A stretch of DNA of 64,000 nucleotides from JAICYJ01 sp035695105 (lineage in GTDB: Bacteria > Actinomycetota > Thermoleophilia > Gaiellales > JAICJC01): NCBI GenBank assembly GCA_035695105.1, contig DASSEV010000031.1, positions 8,248 to 72,247 of the forward strand. The letters run 5' to 3'. The notes beneath the pieces are model-generated. The model had not been told where the DNA came from. It did not search any database and worked only from the letters and a program-made list of their open reading frames with translations. A program made the position numbers and the translations under genes. Positions 31,064 through 39,925 of this stretch are shown here, one piece after another; position 1 is the first letter of the stretch, and every line of letters starts with the position of its first letter.

Positions 31064-31462
31064 CTACTTCCGAGTATTGAGGTTGACCGCTGCCCTGATC
31101 AGTGCCTTGAACGCGTCGGCGTCCACCTGCTCCCCCTCGCGGATGTCGATCGCCCGGCGGGCGTTCCCGTCGAGGCTCGAGTTGAACAGCTTCGCCGGAT
31201 CGTCCAGCGATGCGCCCTTCATGAAGGTCAGCTTGACGACTTCCTTGTAGGACTCACCGGTGCAGATGATGCCGCCGTGCGACCAGACGGGCGTGCCGGG
31301 GCTGGTTGCCTTCGCCCATTTCCACTCCTCGACCACATCGGGGTCGGCCTCGTGGATGAGCCCGCGCATGCGGCTCAGCGTCTCGCCTCGCCAGTCGCCC
31401 AGTCCGGCGATCCGCTCGTCGATCTGCTCCGATGCCGTTCTGTCGCTCGATTCGGTGGCCAT
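31064..31462 (-). CDS. DUF1801-domain protein
   Basis: This 132-aa protein has the DUF1801 (YdhG-like) signature: LGDWRGETLSRMRGLIHEADP, EEWKWAKATSPGTPVWSHGG and KLTFMKGASLDDP. Function is unknown. A good Shine-Dalgarno (AAGGAGACGG) precedes ATG 31462. Confidence 0.85.
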   Translation of the reverse strand: MATESSDRTASEQIDERIAGLGDWRGETLSRMRGLIHEADPDVVEEWKWAKATSPGTPVWSHGGIICTGESYKEVVKLTFMKGASLDDPAKLFNSSLDGNARRAIDIREGEQVDADAFKALIRAAVNLNTRK

Positions 31463-31582
31463 GCCCGTCTCCTTCGGATCGTTCGCTGCTTCGGTGCGAG
31501 CTTAGTCTCGGGGACCGCCTCCGGCGGCGCTGGGTGCAGGGGAGGCCCTACGCCGACCGACCTTCGTGGAACAGTGTGCGTC

Positions 31583-31885
31583 GTGAGTGACGATCCAGAT
31601 GGCTCGAGAAGCGGCGTACGGATCCGCCTCGGCGTTGCGCTCGTCGTGCTTTCCTGGCTGCCGATCGCCCAGGTCGTGATCGCGCTCGACTCGATGTCCG
31701 GATCGCGGGCAGAGAAGGTGCGGCTCATGATCTGGGGCATCCAGATCCTGATAGGGATCCTCGGCGTCGCGGTCGCCGGACGGCCCACCGTCGATATCGT
31801 CAAGCAGGTCGGGTGGCGACGAGCGCCGCGGGTGATCTGGAGCCTGCTCTGGCGGGGTGAGACGGGCCCGGCCACAGGAACCTGA
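31583..31885 (+). CDS. Small membrane protein (100 aa), unknown function
   Basis: Two predicted membrane segments (IRLGVALVVLSWLPIAQVVI and WGIQILIGILGVAVAG) are followed by a basic C-terminus (VGWRRAPRVIWSLLWRG). No family was recognised. GTG 31583 is chosen because the longer frame upstream covers the antisense of another gene. The 3' end overlaps the convergent gene at 31800 by 86 nt. Confidence 0.55.
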   Translation: MSDDPDGSRSGVRIRLGVALVVLSWLPIAQVVIALDSMSGSRAEKVRLMIWGIQILIGILGVAVAGRPTVDIVKQVGWRRAPRVIWSLLWRGETGPATGT

Positions 31886-32375
31886 CGGCGGTGCCGGCTG
31901 CTGCCCCGGCGACGGTGAACAGGCCGACCGAGAACAGTGCGTAGCTGACAGATGCAAGCACAAGGCGGCGCGAGCCAAGCGGCCGGCCCCCGACGGAGCG
32001 GCCAAGCGTGACGGCCACGATGGCGCATGTAAGCGCCGCCGCGGCGGCGAAGCGCGCGTCCGAGTCGCTCGAGACCCACCGTGTGGCCGCCCTCCCGAAC
32101 CGCGTCGGCAGCACCTTGTCCAGCTGCCGCTCGACCCGGGCGCCGCTGCTGCCGTTCGCCCAGCTGCTCCAGGCACCGTCGATCCACCGGCACGCCGCGA
32201 GGTTGATCGGGATGACGATGGCGAGAGCTGCCACGAACACAACCAGCGGGCTCCAGGTCGCGGCCAGAGCCGCGACCGGCAGGCCGATCACATAGCCGTC
32301 TGCGAGCCAGTAGGCGACGATGGCGGCCGCTGCAGCCGACGAGTGGCCGCCGATATCAGCTGGCTGATCCTCCAC
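31800..32375 (-). CDS. Polytopic membrane protein (191 aa), unknown function
   Basis: About four hydrophobic segments (for example SPLVVFVAALAIVIPINLAA and YALFSVGLFTVAGAAAGTAV) are separated by a basic loop. It resembles small Sap/GAP-like actinobacterial membrane proteins in layout only. GTG start 32375. The C-terminal codons overlap the opposite-strand gene ending at 31885. Confidence 0.6.
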   Translation of the reverse strand: MEDQPADIGGHSSAAAAAIVAYWLADGYVIGLPVAALAATWSPLVVFVAALAIVIPINLAACRWIDGAWSSWANGSSGARVERQLDKVLPTRFGRAATRWVSSDSDARFAAAAALTCAIVAVTLGRSVGGRPLGSRRLVLASVSYALFSVGLFTVAGAAAGTAVRFLWPGPSHPARAGSRSPAALVATRPA

Positions 32376-32433
32376 CTGTCACCTATCGGAAGACCACGCG
32401 AGTTTCGACAGATCGCCGGCACCCGGCGATGGC

Positions 32434-32997
32434 TCACCTCCGCACCCGGAACCGCAGGATCGTCGTATCGCCCGACGGCGTGCTGCTGATCGGTTCCAGG
32501 TCGACCCTCGGCAGGCCGGGTGCCGAGAACCGGACGCCGTCACCGAGCAGCACCGGCAGCACGTAGACCAGGATCTCGTCGACCAGGCCCCGCTCGAGGC
32601 ACTGCGTTGCCACATCGGCACCGAGGATCTCGAGGTCCTTGCCGTTCGCTGCATCCAGCGCCGTGGCGACGGCCGCATCGATGTCGCCGCTGAGGATGGT
32701 GACGTCCGGGTCGGGGGGCTCGAGCGGGCGGTGGGTGAGCAGGAAGAAGGGGCCGGTGAACGGGTAGTCGACGCTGCCGGGCTCGTCGGCCTCCATCTGG
32801 CTGCCGACGTCCCAGGTTCGCCTGCCGATCAGCATCGCGCCCGTGGCGCCGGCGATCCGTGTGATGTCCTCGGGCGCCACGAAGCTGGCGAGCGGGCGGC
32901 CGCCGCCCCAGTCCATCGAGCCGTTCCGGCGGGCAATGAACCCGTCGAGCGACATCGACCTGTTCACGACCACCTTGCCCCCGTCCACGCCGCCCAT
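32434..32997 (-). CDS. Dihydrofolate reductase family protein (RibD C-terminal domain), first
   Basis: This 187-aa DHFR-fold protein has VVVNRSMSLDGFIARRNGSM at the N-terminus, AMLIGRRTWDVG and ILGADVATQCLERGLVDEILVYVLPVLLGDGVRF. Members reduce pterin- or riboflavin-like substrates, but many, like this one, have no assigned role. A second copy is at 34939-35544. Confidence 0.87.
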   Translation of the reverse strand: MGGVDGGKVVVNRSMSLDGFIARRNGSMDWGGGRPLASFVAPEDITRIAGATGAMLIGRRTWDVGSQMEADEPGSVDYPFTGPFFLLTHRPLEPPDPDVTILSGDIDAAVATALDAANGKDLEILGADVATQCLERGLVDEILVYVLPVLLGDGVRFSAPGLPRVDLEPISSTPSGDTTILRFRVRR

Positions 32998-33429
32998 TGT
33001 CGCACGATATGCGGCCCGGCAGGACGTGCCGCCGGCGATCGGTCATGATGGTCGGCATGACTGGCGACGATCGATTCGGCTGACCGGGGTGCTCGTCCGG
33101 CAGGGCGACCAACGGTGGTGGAAGGTCTACCACGGCAGCGAACCGGCCTGCTGGTAAGGGCCATGACAGCTGTCGGTCAGGCGGCGGGGCGGAGAGCCTC
33201 TCGCTCTGCGGGCGCGGCCAAAGGATCCAGCTCACGCCGAAGGTGAAGATGGCCGCAACGACCATGCCCTCGCCTGTCGCTGGAGGCGAACAATCCGGAC
33301 GTCCCACCGACGGGCCGCCGAGCCCGTGATCGATCCGACAGTGCCGCAGACCAGAGCCCTGAGACGGCGGAGGGGCCCGCCTTGCGGCGGGGCCCCCTCC
33401 TGTCATCGCAGTTCAGTTGAGCGGGTGCG
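32998..33429. other. Intergenic stretch with a probable NTF2-like gene fragment
   Basis: No intact gene is seen. On the plus strand 33080-33157 encodes a tail (LTGVLVRQGDQRWWKVYHGS) like the C-terminus of SnoaL/DUF4440-type proteins, without an upstream domain, so it is likely a remnant. A terminator lies at 33369-33400. Confidence 0.4.
33369..33400 (-). terminator. Terminator downstream of secreted protein gene
   Basis: A strong GC hairpin (GGAGGGGCCCGCC, TTGC loop, GGCGGGGCCCCCTCC) lies 30 nt after the stop of the minus-strand gene ending at 33430. Confidence 0.7.
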
Positions 33430-34578
33430 TCAGTTGCTCTGCAGGCACCCGAGACCGGTGGAGAGGAAGTCGTTGTTGCTGAACTCCTCCTGGGTCAGGT
33501 AGTGATGCTGGTTGATCACCTGGTTGTAGTAGTGGCCCGCCGTGCCCTTCGGGGTTCCGTACACGTAGGCGCACTCGTCACCGTTCTCGTAGCCGGCCGC
33601 GTCATACCAGCCGGTGTTCACGTCGGGATCGGTGATCGCCTCCATGATCTCGTGGCTGGTCGGGCTGATCTCGACGTCGGCGTCGACGTTGCCGTTCGGG
33701 GACTGGATCGACCCGAACGCCGACCGGGCGTCGCTGCCGCAGGTGTACGCGACGGTCTGCAGCGGCGAGTGGTAGATCGGGTACGACAGATTGGCGTAGA
33801 TCATCCGGTTCGGCGCCATCGTGTGATAGGCGCAGTAGCCGGCCGTCTTCTCGTGGTTGATCGTGCACGCCTGGTTCTGCTGCTTCAGGGACGACGTCGA
33901 ACCGGGAGCGAAGCACGTCTCTACGTGCTTGGCGATGAACAGCACGTAGATGTGCGAGATGTTCACCGGCAGGCTGTGTGCCTTGACGACGCTCGCCGTC
34001 TCAGCCTGCACCTGTGCGTCGTCGATGCACGAGTCGTAGCCCGAGCCGTCGGCGTAGATGCCCGTCCGGTCCTTGGTGTTCAGCGTGCAGCCGTTCGCCG
34101 GCAGCGGGTTCGTGTCATCGATCGGTGTGCCTTCGCGCAGCTGGTAGTTGATGTGCCCGTTGGTGCCGAAGTACTCGAGCAGCGTGGAGTACACGTTGGT
34201 GTGCTTGCCGCTGTCGTGGGCGACGTCGGCGAGGTACCGCGAGATGAGGCTCTCGTAGCCGGCGTCCATCGGATGTCCGGCCGGATGCCAGAAGATCGGC
34301 GTCACGACGACGGGCCCCGTGGAGGTCGTCCCCATCACCGGCCCGTTGTGCCAGATCAGCGGCGGGTCGCCGATGGCCGCGTTGTCCGTGTTGACGCAGC
34401 CCAGATCCACCGGAACCGAGTGGACGATGCCGCCGAAATGGCTCGAGCGCGGCGATGCGCCGGCCTTCGTCGAGCAGGCCTGCGAGGCGAACGCCGAGGC
34501 GCCCCCTGCTCCCGCAACCCCCAAGCACACCACCAGTGACACAACAACGAGCGCGCGAGCGCGCGTGAACCGCTTCAT
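33430..34578 (-). CDS. Secreted protein with HE...E...TDP motif (putative metalloprotease-like)
   Basis: This 382-aa protein has a Sec-type signal peptide (MKRFTRARALVVVSLVVCLG...ASAFA). The C-terminal part has SPTSHEIMEAITDPDVNTGW, then DAAGYENGDECAY, a pattern seen in secreted actinobacterial/EXORDIUM-like proteins where the His/Glu residues may bind metal. Many Cys pairs suggest an extracellular fold. ATG 34578 is preceded by GGGGGGA. An upstream ATG at 34590 is possible. Activity is unproven. Confidence 0.7.
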   Translation of the reverse strand: MKRFTRARALVVVSLVVCLGVAGAGGASAFASQACSTKAGASPRSSHFGGIVHSVPVDLGCVNTDNAAIGDPPLIWHNGPVMGTTSTGPVVVTPIFWHPAGHPMDAGYESLISRYLADVAHDSGKHTNVYSTLLEYFGTNGHINYQLREGTPIDDTNPLPANGCTLNTKDRTGIYADGSGYDSCIDDAQVQAETASVVKAHSLPVNISHIYVLFIAKHVETCFAPGSTSSLKQQNQACTINHEKTAGYCAYHTMAPNRMIYANLSYPIYHSPLQTVAYTCGSDARSAFGSIQSPNGNVDADVEISPTSHEIMEAITDPDVNTGWYDAAGYENGDECAYVYGTPKGTAGHYYNQVINQHHYLTQEEFSNNDFLSTGLGCLQSN

Positions 34579-34632
34579 CAATCCCCCCATGGTCGTCGTC
34601 GGGCGGCCGGGTGCCACCCCTGTCGGGCCACG

Positions 34633-34661
34633 AGTGTCCACATCCGATGCCCTCCTGTCAA
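34633..34661 (-). promoter_or_regulatory. Housekeeping-type promoter of secreted protein gene
   Basis: On the minus strand TTGACA (34661-34656) is followed after 17 nt by GACACT (34638-34633), about 55 nt before ATG 34578. It has the sigma-70 layout, unlike the leaderless boxes elsewhere. Confidence 0.5.
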
Positions 34662-34938
34662 GGAACCATGTGTGAAAAACCACCTTTCCAAGCCGTATAG
34701 ACCACTTGCGTCGCCGATCAGCGCCTTGCACCGCGCGCGCGACGGGATGATGCCGTTGCCGGGCCTGCCGAGGCGTTGGGTGCGGCGGTCGGCGCTCAGC
34801 GTGCGATCGAGCACGAGCCATGGCCCGCCGGCCGCCGTGGGCGGATCCCATCGCCGACGGCCCGACCGAGCAGAGCGCCGACGCGATGGCTGTCGCGGCT
34901 ACGTTGCTGGACGAGGCAACGGCGCCGGAATTGCTGGA
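34662..34938. other. Intergenic stretch without a supported gene
   Basis: Open frames on both strands lack recognisable features and codon character. Nothing beyond the promoter at 34633-34661 can be supported here. Confidence 0.4.
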
Positions 34939-35544
34939 TCAGCCCGTCCGGCGATAGCAGACGTGCGTCGCGAGCGGCGAGTGAAGCGCCTCGACCGGCT
35001 CGAACGGAAAGTCCGTGATGCCGTCGAAGATGCTCTCGCCGGAGCCGAGCAGCACCGGCACGATGTCGAGCCACAGCTCGTCGATTACGCCCGCCTGCAG
35101 GGCCTGCCGGACGGTCGAGGCGCCGCCGGCGATGTCGACGCCGCGATCTCCGGCGACCTGCACAGCCTGGGCGTATGCGGCGTCGAAGCCGTCGGTGACG
35201 AAGTGGAACGTCGTCCCGCCCTGCATCTCGATCGGCTCGTGCGCGTGGTGGGTGAGGACGAAGACCGGGGCGTGGTAGGGCGGCTCGGGGCCCCACCAGC
35301 CAGACCACTCCTCGTCCCATTCGCCGCGGATCGGCCCGTACATGTTGCGGCCCATGACGTAGGCGCCACGGGGGCGCATCAACCGACGCACGGCCGTGGC
35401 GTCGGCCTCGGTTGCGCGCTCGTCGCCCATGTGCCATGTGTGAACCTCGCGACCCCGCTTGCCGAGCGGATCGTCGAGGCTCTGATCGGGTCCCGCGACG
35501 AAGCCGTCGAGGGACATGGACATGTGACAGGTGGTGTCGCTCAT
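34939..35544 (-). CDS. Dihydrofolate reductase family protein (RibD C-terminal domain), second
   Basis: This 201-aa DHFR-fold protein has HMSMSLDGFVAGPDQSLDDP, RGAYVMGRNMYGPIRGEW and DIAGGASTVRQALQAGVIDELWLDIVPVLLGSG. It belongs to the same broad family as 32434-32997 but a different subgroup. The substrate is unknown. Confidence 0.87.
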   Translation of the reverse strand: MSDTTCHMSMSLDGFVAGPDQSLDDPLGKRGREVHTWHMGDERATEADATAVRRLMRPRGAYVMGRNMYGPIRGEWDEEWSGWWGPEPPYHAPVFVLTHHAHEPIEMQGGTTFHFVTDGFDAAYAQAVQVAGDRGVDIAGGASTVRQALQAGVIDELWLDIVPVLLGSGESIFDGITDFPFEPVEALHSPLATHVCYRRTG

Positions 35545-35940
35545 CGTCGCACTCCTCCGAATACGGGCATCGTCCGGGCGTCGCCAGGTCGCGTGGCGTG
35601 GGGAAGGGTAGTTCGCCCTTCGCCCCTCGACCAGCCCTCAGCGGAACGAGGGCTGGGGCGGCAGCCCGTGGCCGGGCGGGGGCGCCGCGTCGCGCTGCAG
35701 CATCCAGACGTCTATGACGTGCATGTTGCCGGCCGCGGTTCGCAGGAGCGCGACGACCGACATCCCTGCTGGTACCGGTGGTACCAGATCTCGCCGTATC
35801 CCTCGCCGCCCGTCGCGGCCGCCACCGCAAAGCAGATCCACGTTGATGCCCTGCGAGCCGGCGGCTGACATCGGCACGGGGCCGTCCGCCGTCCAGCAGC
35901 GCCCGGACGTCGTGCGCTGGATCGAGACCGTGGAGACGAC
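35545..35940. other. Intergenic stretch with possible decayed coding traces
   Basis: On the minus strand between about 35880 and 35640, two frames carry coherent fragments (GEGYGEIWYHRYQQG in one, GNMHVIDVW in another). This is compatible with a frameshifted remnant of a small monooxygenase-like gene. No intact gene is supported. Confidence 0.3.
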
Positions 35941-36420
35941 TCAGCCGCGTATGCGGCCGGGCCGCAGCGGGCGTGCGTGGGCGCTGATCTTCTCGAGGGC
36001 GCGTGTCAGCGCCTTGACGTCGGTATCGCTGAGGTGCTCGGAGAAGTGTCGCCCGATGCCGTCTCGGTGGTGTCGGCGAGCGCGCTGGAGCATCTCCGTG
36101 CCCTTCTCGGTCGGCAGCACGAGGATGGAGCGGCGGTCGCTGGGCGGGCGTACTCGCCGGACGAGATCGGCCTCCTCCATGCGGTCGATGACTCGGGTGA
36201 AGCCGCTCTTGCTGTACAGGATGCGGTCGGCCAGCTCGGTCATCTGGACGCCGTCGGGTGACTCCTCGGTGTGGACGAGCACGTCGTACCAGCGCTGCGG
36301 GATGCCAACGGCGTCCTGCAGTTCCGTGTCGAGGATGTCCAGCAGCGCCATCGCGCTCTCGAAGAAGAGGCGCCAGCACCGCAGCCGATCGGGCGAAGGG
36401 CTTGACAACGATGATTCCAT
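35941..36420 (-). CDS. MarR-family transcriptional regulator
   Basis: This regulator of about 159 aa has the MarR winged helix (GIPQRWYDVLVHTEESPDGVQ, LYSKSGFTRVIDRMEEADLV, SDRRSILVLPTEKG). ATG 36420 is chosen over the longer frame (36465), because the latter would cover the palindrome between this gene and the divergent cupin gene. It probably represses the cupin gene and itself. Confidence 0.85.
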   Translation of the reverse strand: MESSLSSPSPDRLRCWRLFFESAMALLDILDTELQDAVGIPQRWYDVLVHTEESPDGVQMTELADRILYSKSGFTRVIDRMEEADLVRRVRPPSDRRSILVLPTEKGTEMLQRARRHHRDGIGRHFSEHLSDTDVKALTRALEKISAHARPLRPGRIRG

Positions 36421-36423
36421 GTG

Positions 36424-36466
36424 CGATTGTCCTCTATGCAACAGTTGCTCAACAGACTGTCGCAAA
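36424..36466. promoter_or_regulatory. Candidate MarR operator between marR and cupin genes
   Basis: A perfect 11-bp palindrome GCAACAGTTGC (about 36438-36448) is flanked by an imperfect inverted repeat TGCGATTGTC / GACTGTCGCA. It lies between the divergent starts at 36420 and 36495. Confidence 0.5.
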
Positions 36467-36494
36467 TCTTACCAAACTCGGGAAGGAGCGAGGC

Positions 36495-37010
36495 ATGGCC
36501 ACCACCACCGTCGCGGGACGCGCAGAGAGCGGGTACGCGCTCGCCTCCAACGAGGGCGAGGCGTTCTGGCTGCTCGGAATGCTCCAGACGATCAAGATCG
36601 GTAAGGACGACACCGCCGGCGCCTACGGTCTGCTCGAGATCGTCGTGCCCGAGGGGATCGGCTCGCCCTGGCACGTGCATCCCGAAGAGGACGAGTGGTT
36701 CTATGTCCTCGAGGGCACGATGAGCTTCTGGGTGGCTGACGCCGAGATCGCCATGGAAGCCGGCTCATTCGCCTTCGGGCCCAAGGGCGTGCCCCACACC
36801 TTCTACGCCGGAGCCGGCGGCGCCAGGGCGCTGGTCGGGTTCGCGCCGATGCAGTTCGAGGGATTCCAGCGAGAAGTCGGGCAGCCCGCCCCCGAACGCG
36901 TGCTGCCCCCGCCCATGGAGGGGCCCCCGGACGTCGCAAGGCTGATCCCGATCGCAAGGCGAAACGGCTTCGAGATCCTCGGCCCCCCAGGGCCGCCTCC
37001 CGGGCATTGA
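36495..37010 (+). CDS. Cupin-domain protein
   Basis: This 171-aa single-domain cupin has motif 1 GSPWHVHPEEDEWFYVLEG (metal ligands His, His, Glu) and motif 2 GPKGVPHTFYA (His). It resembles quercetinase-like cupins, but the substrate is unknown. ATG 36495 has a Shine-Dalgarno (GGAAGGAG). It is divergent from and probably controlled by the neighbouring MarR. Confidence 0.87.
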   Translation: MATTTVAGRAESGYALASNEGEAFWLLGMLQTIKIGKDDTAGAYGLLEIVVPEGIGSPWHVHPEEDEWFYVLEGTMSFWVADAEIAMEAGSFAFGPKGVPHTFYAGAGGARALVGFAPMQFEGFQREVGQPAPERVLPPPMEGPPDVARLIPIARRNGFEILGPPGPPPGH

Positions 37011-37135
37011 GCGCCACGCCCGCGTTCTCGAGGGCGTCCCCCGAGCAGTTGACGGGCTATACGGATTGCAGTAAATCGGACACATGCGGCTGCGACGTAC
37101 CAGCGCCGGCACGGCGGGTTAGCATCAGGGTATAG

Positions 37136-37537
37136 ATGCACGACGAACGCGACGTGGTGGTGTATGGATCGGCCTGCCCGGCCTGCACCCAGGCCAAGGC
37201 AGTGCTCGACCATTACGGCGTCGCCTACCGGTCGCAACCCATCTCCGAGCTTCCACGCCGCCACGGCCGCGTACGCTCCATGCCGCAGATCACGATCGGC
37301 GGCGAGTTGCTGGGCGGCATCAACCAGCTGCTCGGCCTGGCGGGGTCGGGTGGCCTGGCACGCCTCGGACGTGCCGAGCTCGGACCGTGGGTGCGGGTGC
37401 GTCGCCGGCTCGGGCGAGGCTATGACGTTGAACTGCTCGACGCGCTCGGTCGAGTCCACCGCCGCCGACGAGTCTCCGACCCGGTCGAGGCTGAGCGTCT
37501 CAGGATTGTCTGGGCCAGCCACGGCGACGACATCTGA
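37136..37537 (+). CDS. Glutaredoxin-like protein with C-terminal extension
   Basis: This 133-aa thioredoxin-fold protein begins VVVYGSACPACTQAKAVLDH with a CPAC redox site, then RSMPQITIGGELLGGINQLL (cis-Pro region). About 50 extra C-terminal residues are Arg-rich and have no recognised domain. It may be mycoredoxin-like. The ATG follows TAGCAT (37120-37125) by 10 nt. Confidence 0.78.
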   Translation: MHDERDVVVYGSACPACTQAKAVLDHYGVAYRSQPISELPRRHGRVRSMPQITIGGELLGGINQLLGLAGSGGLARLGRAELGPWVRVRRRLGRGYDVELLDALGRVHRRRRVSDPVEAERLRIVWASHGDDI

Positions 37538-37713
37538 ACTCATTTCGAACGCGCGTGTCAGGCCGTCTGGTCCGTGCCGTTTCCCAGCTCGCCCATCGTG
37601 TTGCCCGTGGGATCCCTCATTTACGATGCATCGGACTGTCCGCCTTTGGGGGGGCAGCCACGTGTGGCCCGGTTTGAGGTTGGGCGGCCTTCACGGGCCG
37701 CCCAACCTACAGA

Positions 37714-39009
37714 TCACGGCAGTTTCGTGGCTGAGAGCGGTCCGAGCTCAAACGCGTAGATGCCGCCTCTTTGGCTCGCCACCAAGACCATCCCGTGAGA
37801 CACGACGGGGCCGCCGAAGATGCGGCCCGCTCCGCTACCCATGCCGTTCTTGTGGAGCTGTCGCCCGGTGCTGGCCCCATAGACGTAGAGGCCATAGGAG
37901 CGTTGGGTCGGCGCCCCCACGTAGATCAGGCCGTTCGCGAGCGCCGGCGTGGCGGCCACAGTGTCATATCTACGCGGCGACGTGAACACGATCCGCGACC
38001 AGACGCGCGATCCGTCAGCGGCGCGCAGTGCAACCAGCCGGGTCGTCGTTCCGCCGACCAGCTGCGCATAGACGATGCCCCGGTGCACGGCCGGAGCCCG
38101 CTCCGGCACTCCGCCGGTGGCAGCGAGCCTCCACAACGTCGAGCCGGTTACGGCATCCAACGCATACAGCCCCGATCGCGTCGGGGCAAAGACGCGACCG
38201 CCTGCCACGGAGAGCTCTCCCTTGTACGGGTTGGGGATCCCGGGAAGGCTCGTCCAGAGATGCTGGCCGGTCGCCTCGTCGAACGCGAGCACCGCTCCCG
38301 CAGCAACGAACACACGCCCCCCGGCGACGGCAGGCGTCCCCGTCGGGTTCTCCCACCCGGTCTCGATGCTCAACCACCGCAGAGCGCCGGTTCCGGCGTC
38401 GAATGCCCGCAACCACACGCTGTTTCCGGGCGCACCGTACGACGATACGAACACCATGCCGTCGGCATAGACGGGGGAGCTGATCCGCTGGTCGCTGAGG
38501 CCAGTCGCCGACCACCGCACGCTGCCGTCGCTGGCGTTGACCGCCCAGAGCGTCGAGCCTGAGCCGGGCGTCTGAGCCGAGTCGGTGGTGAAGTACACAG
38601 ACCCGCCGGCCACGGCTGGCGAGCTGTCCCCACCCGCCGACCCAGACAGCGAGCGCGTCCACAGCGTCCTGCCACTGGCCAGGTCGAGAGCAACCAGCGA
38701 GCTCGTGGTCGCGCCGCTCTGGAGACCGACGCCGACATAGGCCACACCGCCGACAACCGCGGGCCTGCCGATCACGATGCTCCCCACGTCACGATGCCAC
38801 GCCCAGCGAAGGCGCGAGATCGTGCCCGCAGACAGGGCGGTCTCGCTGGGCTGGTAGGAGTTGTGCGCCGGACCGTACCCAAGCTGGGACCAGTCCCCAG
38901 GCGCCGCCATGGCCGATGAGGTGGAAACGGTCGCGACCACCCCCAACAGCGCGATCAGAGACGCCGCGCGTGTCCGACGCCGCAAACGAATGCCAACGAA
39001 CGTGCCCAT
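37714..39009 (-). CDS. Secreted PQQ-like beta-propeller repeat protein
   Basis: This 431-aa protein has a signal peptide (SLIALLGVVATVSTSSAMA) followed by about seven WD/PQQ-type blades with repeated G-x-V-Y-V and L-DA-TG-LW patterns (SLVALDLASGRTLWTRSL, ALDAVTGSTLWRL). It resembles BamB-like or PQQ-enzyme propellers but lacks an evident catalytic site. A role as an extracellular scaffold is possible. It starts after GGGGGG. Confidence 0.85.
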   Translation of the reverse strand: MGTFVGIRLRRRTRAASLIALLGVVATVSTSSAMAAPGDWSQLGYGPAHNSYQPSETALSAGTISRLRWAWHRDVGSIVIGRPAVVGGVAYVGVGLQSGATTSSLVALDLASGRTLWTRSLSGSAGGDSSPAVAGGSVYFTTDSAQTPGSGSTLWAVNASDGSVRWSATGLSDQRISSPVYADGMVFVSSYGAPGNSVWLRAFDAGTGALRWLSIETGWENPTGTPAVAGGRVFVAAGAVLAFDEATGQHLWTSLPGIPNPYKGELSVAGGRVFAPTRSGLYALDAVTGSTLWRLAATGGVPERAPAVHRGIVYAQLVGGTTTRLVALRAADGSRVWSRIVFTSPRRYDTVAATPALANGLIYVGAPTQRSYGLYVYGASTGRQLHKNGMGSGAGRIFGGPVVSHGMVLVASQRGGIYAFELGPLSATKLP

Positions 39010-39249
39010 GTTTGAGACCCCCCGGGAGTAGAGCGCTTGTCACCCAGCAGCATCACCCACCCCACGACAGCTGTCATGAGCGCTCCCCACATCTCGCACT
39101 GCGGATAAGTCCCCATCTGCTGCTCGACGTGCAGGGGCACCTGCCATGAGTGCCTCGTCGCGCGGTGGGAGAGCGGCTCGTCCGTTGGGACCTCCACGGC
39201 GCGGTACTAGGATGGCGTCCTCTAGGAATGTCGTCTGAAGGGGTGATCC

Positions 39250-39639
39250 GTGTCGGAGCAGGTAACGAGCGCACGCGTCCGCGCTGTCGGGCCGCAGGAG
39301 TTGTCAGCGACCGACCCGACGCCCGGGATTCTGCGCGAGCTTGCCTTCTCGACGGATCGCGCGATCGTCATCCGGGCGCGCGTCGACGGAGGCGCGATTT
39401 CTGGCTGGCACCACCACGGCGACCGTGACGCCCTCGGCTACGTCGTCAGCGGCAAACTGCGCTTCGACTTCGGCGCTAACGGAGAGCATACCGACGTTGA
39501 GACCCACGGCTTCTTCCATGTCCCGCGAGGCCTCGTGCACCGGGACGTGAATCCGATCGACGAACCGCAGGAGGTCGTGATTGCCTTCGTGGGCGACGGG
39601 CCGCTCGTCGTCAATGTCGATCGGCCGTCTCGACACTAG
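39250..39639 (+). CDS. Cupin-domain protein
   Basis: This 129-aa cupin has motif 1 SGWHHHGDRDALGYVVSGKL and motif 2 HVPRGLVHRDVNP. The metal site is intact (His, His, Asp/Glu position, His). GTG 39250 follows AAGGGG. Substrate unknown. Confidence 0.82.
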   Translation: MSEQVTSARVRAVGPQELSATDPTPGILRELAFSTDRAIVIRARVDGGAISGWHHHGDRDALGYVVSGKLRFDFGANGEHTDVETHGFFHVPRGLVHRDVNPIDEPQEVVIAFVGDGPLVVNVDRPSRH

Positions 39640-39659
39640 CGAGCGCCTCTTGGCAGCAG

Positions 39660-39912
39660 GTAGTGCAACCAGCTCGCCCCCGGAGGAAGGTGGGGCGAGC
39701 CGGTGGTAGCGCGTGGCCGGGGACCGGTCCGAAGCCGGGCAGGGGTCAGATTCCCGCTGCCGATCGACGAACCTGCGAGCCGACGCAGATGCAGAGCCGC
39801 AAGACGGCAGCCACCGTGGGCAAGCGGCGGTCAAGGCGGCGTTACGCGATGCCTGGCCAAAGGCCAGTCGCGCCGCGCGGACAAGGCAACGGCTTGGCGA
39901 GGCCCCTCCGCT
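39660..39912. ncRNA. Candidate structured non-coding element
   Basis: The gap between convergent genes holds several hairpins: a perfect 9-bp stem GCTCGCCCC/GGGGCGAGC (39672-39680, 39692-39700), a T-arm-like hairpin GGCAG-GGG-TCAGATT-CCC-G-CTGCC near 39738-39761, and CTGGCC-AAA-GGCCAG (about 39853-39867) extended by GCGA/TCGC. No known RNA family was recognised. Strand and identity are unknown. Confidence 0.3.
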
Positions 39913-39925
39913 AACGCGCCGTCAG

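Noticed and set aside
36258..36494. Upstream extension of the cupin frame
   Set aside because: The Shine-Dalgarno immediately before ATG 36495 and overlap with the divergent marR gene make the short form far more likely.
39738..39761. tRNA-like T-arm (GGG-TCAGATT-CCC)
   Set aside because: No matching acceptor, D or anticodon arms could be built around it, so no tRNA is called.
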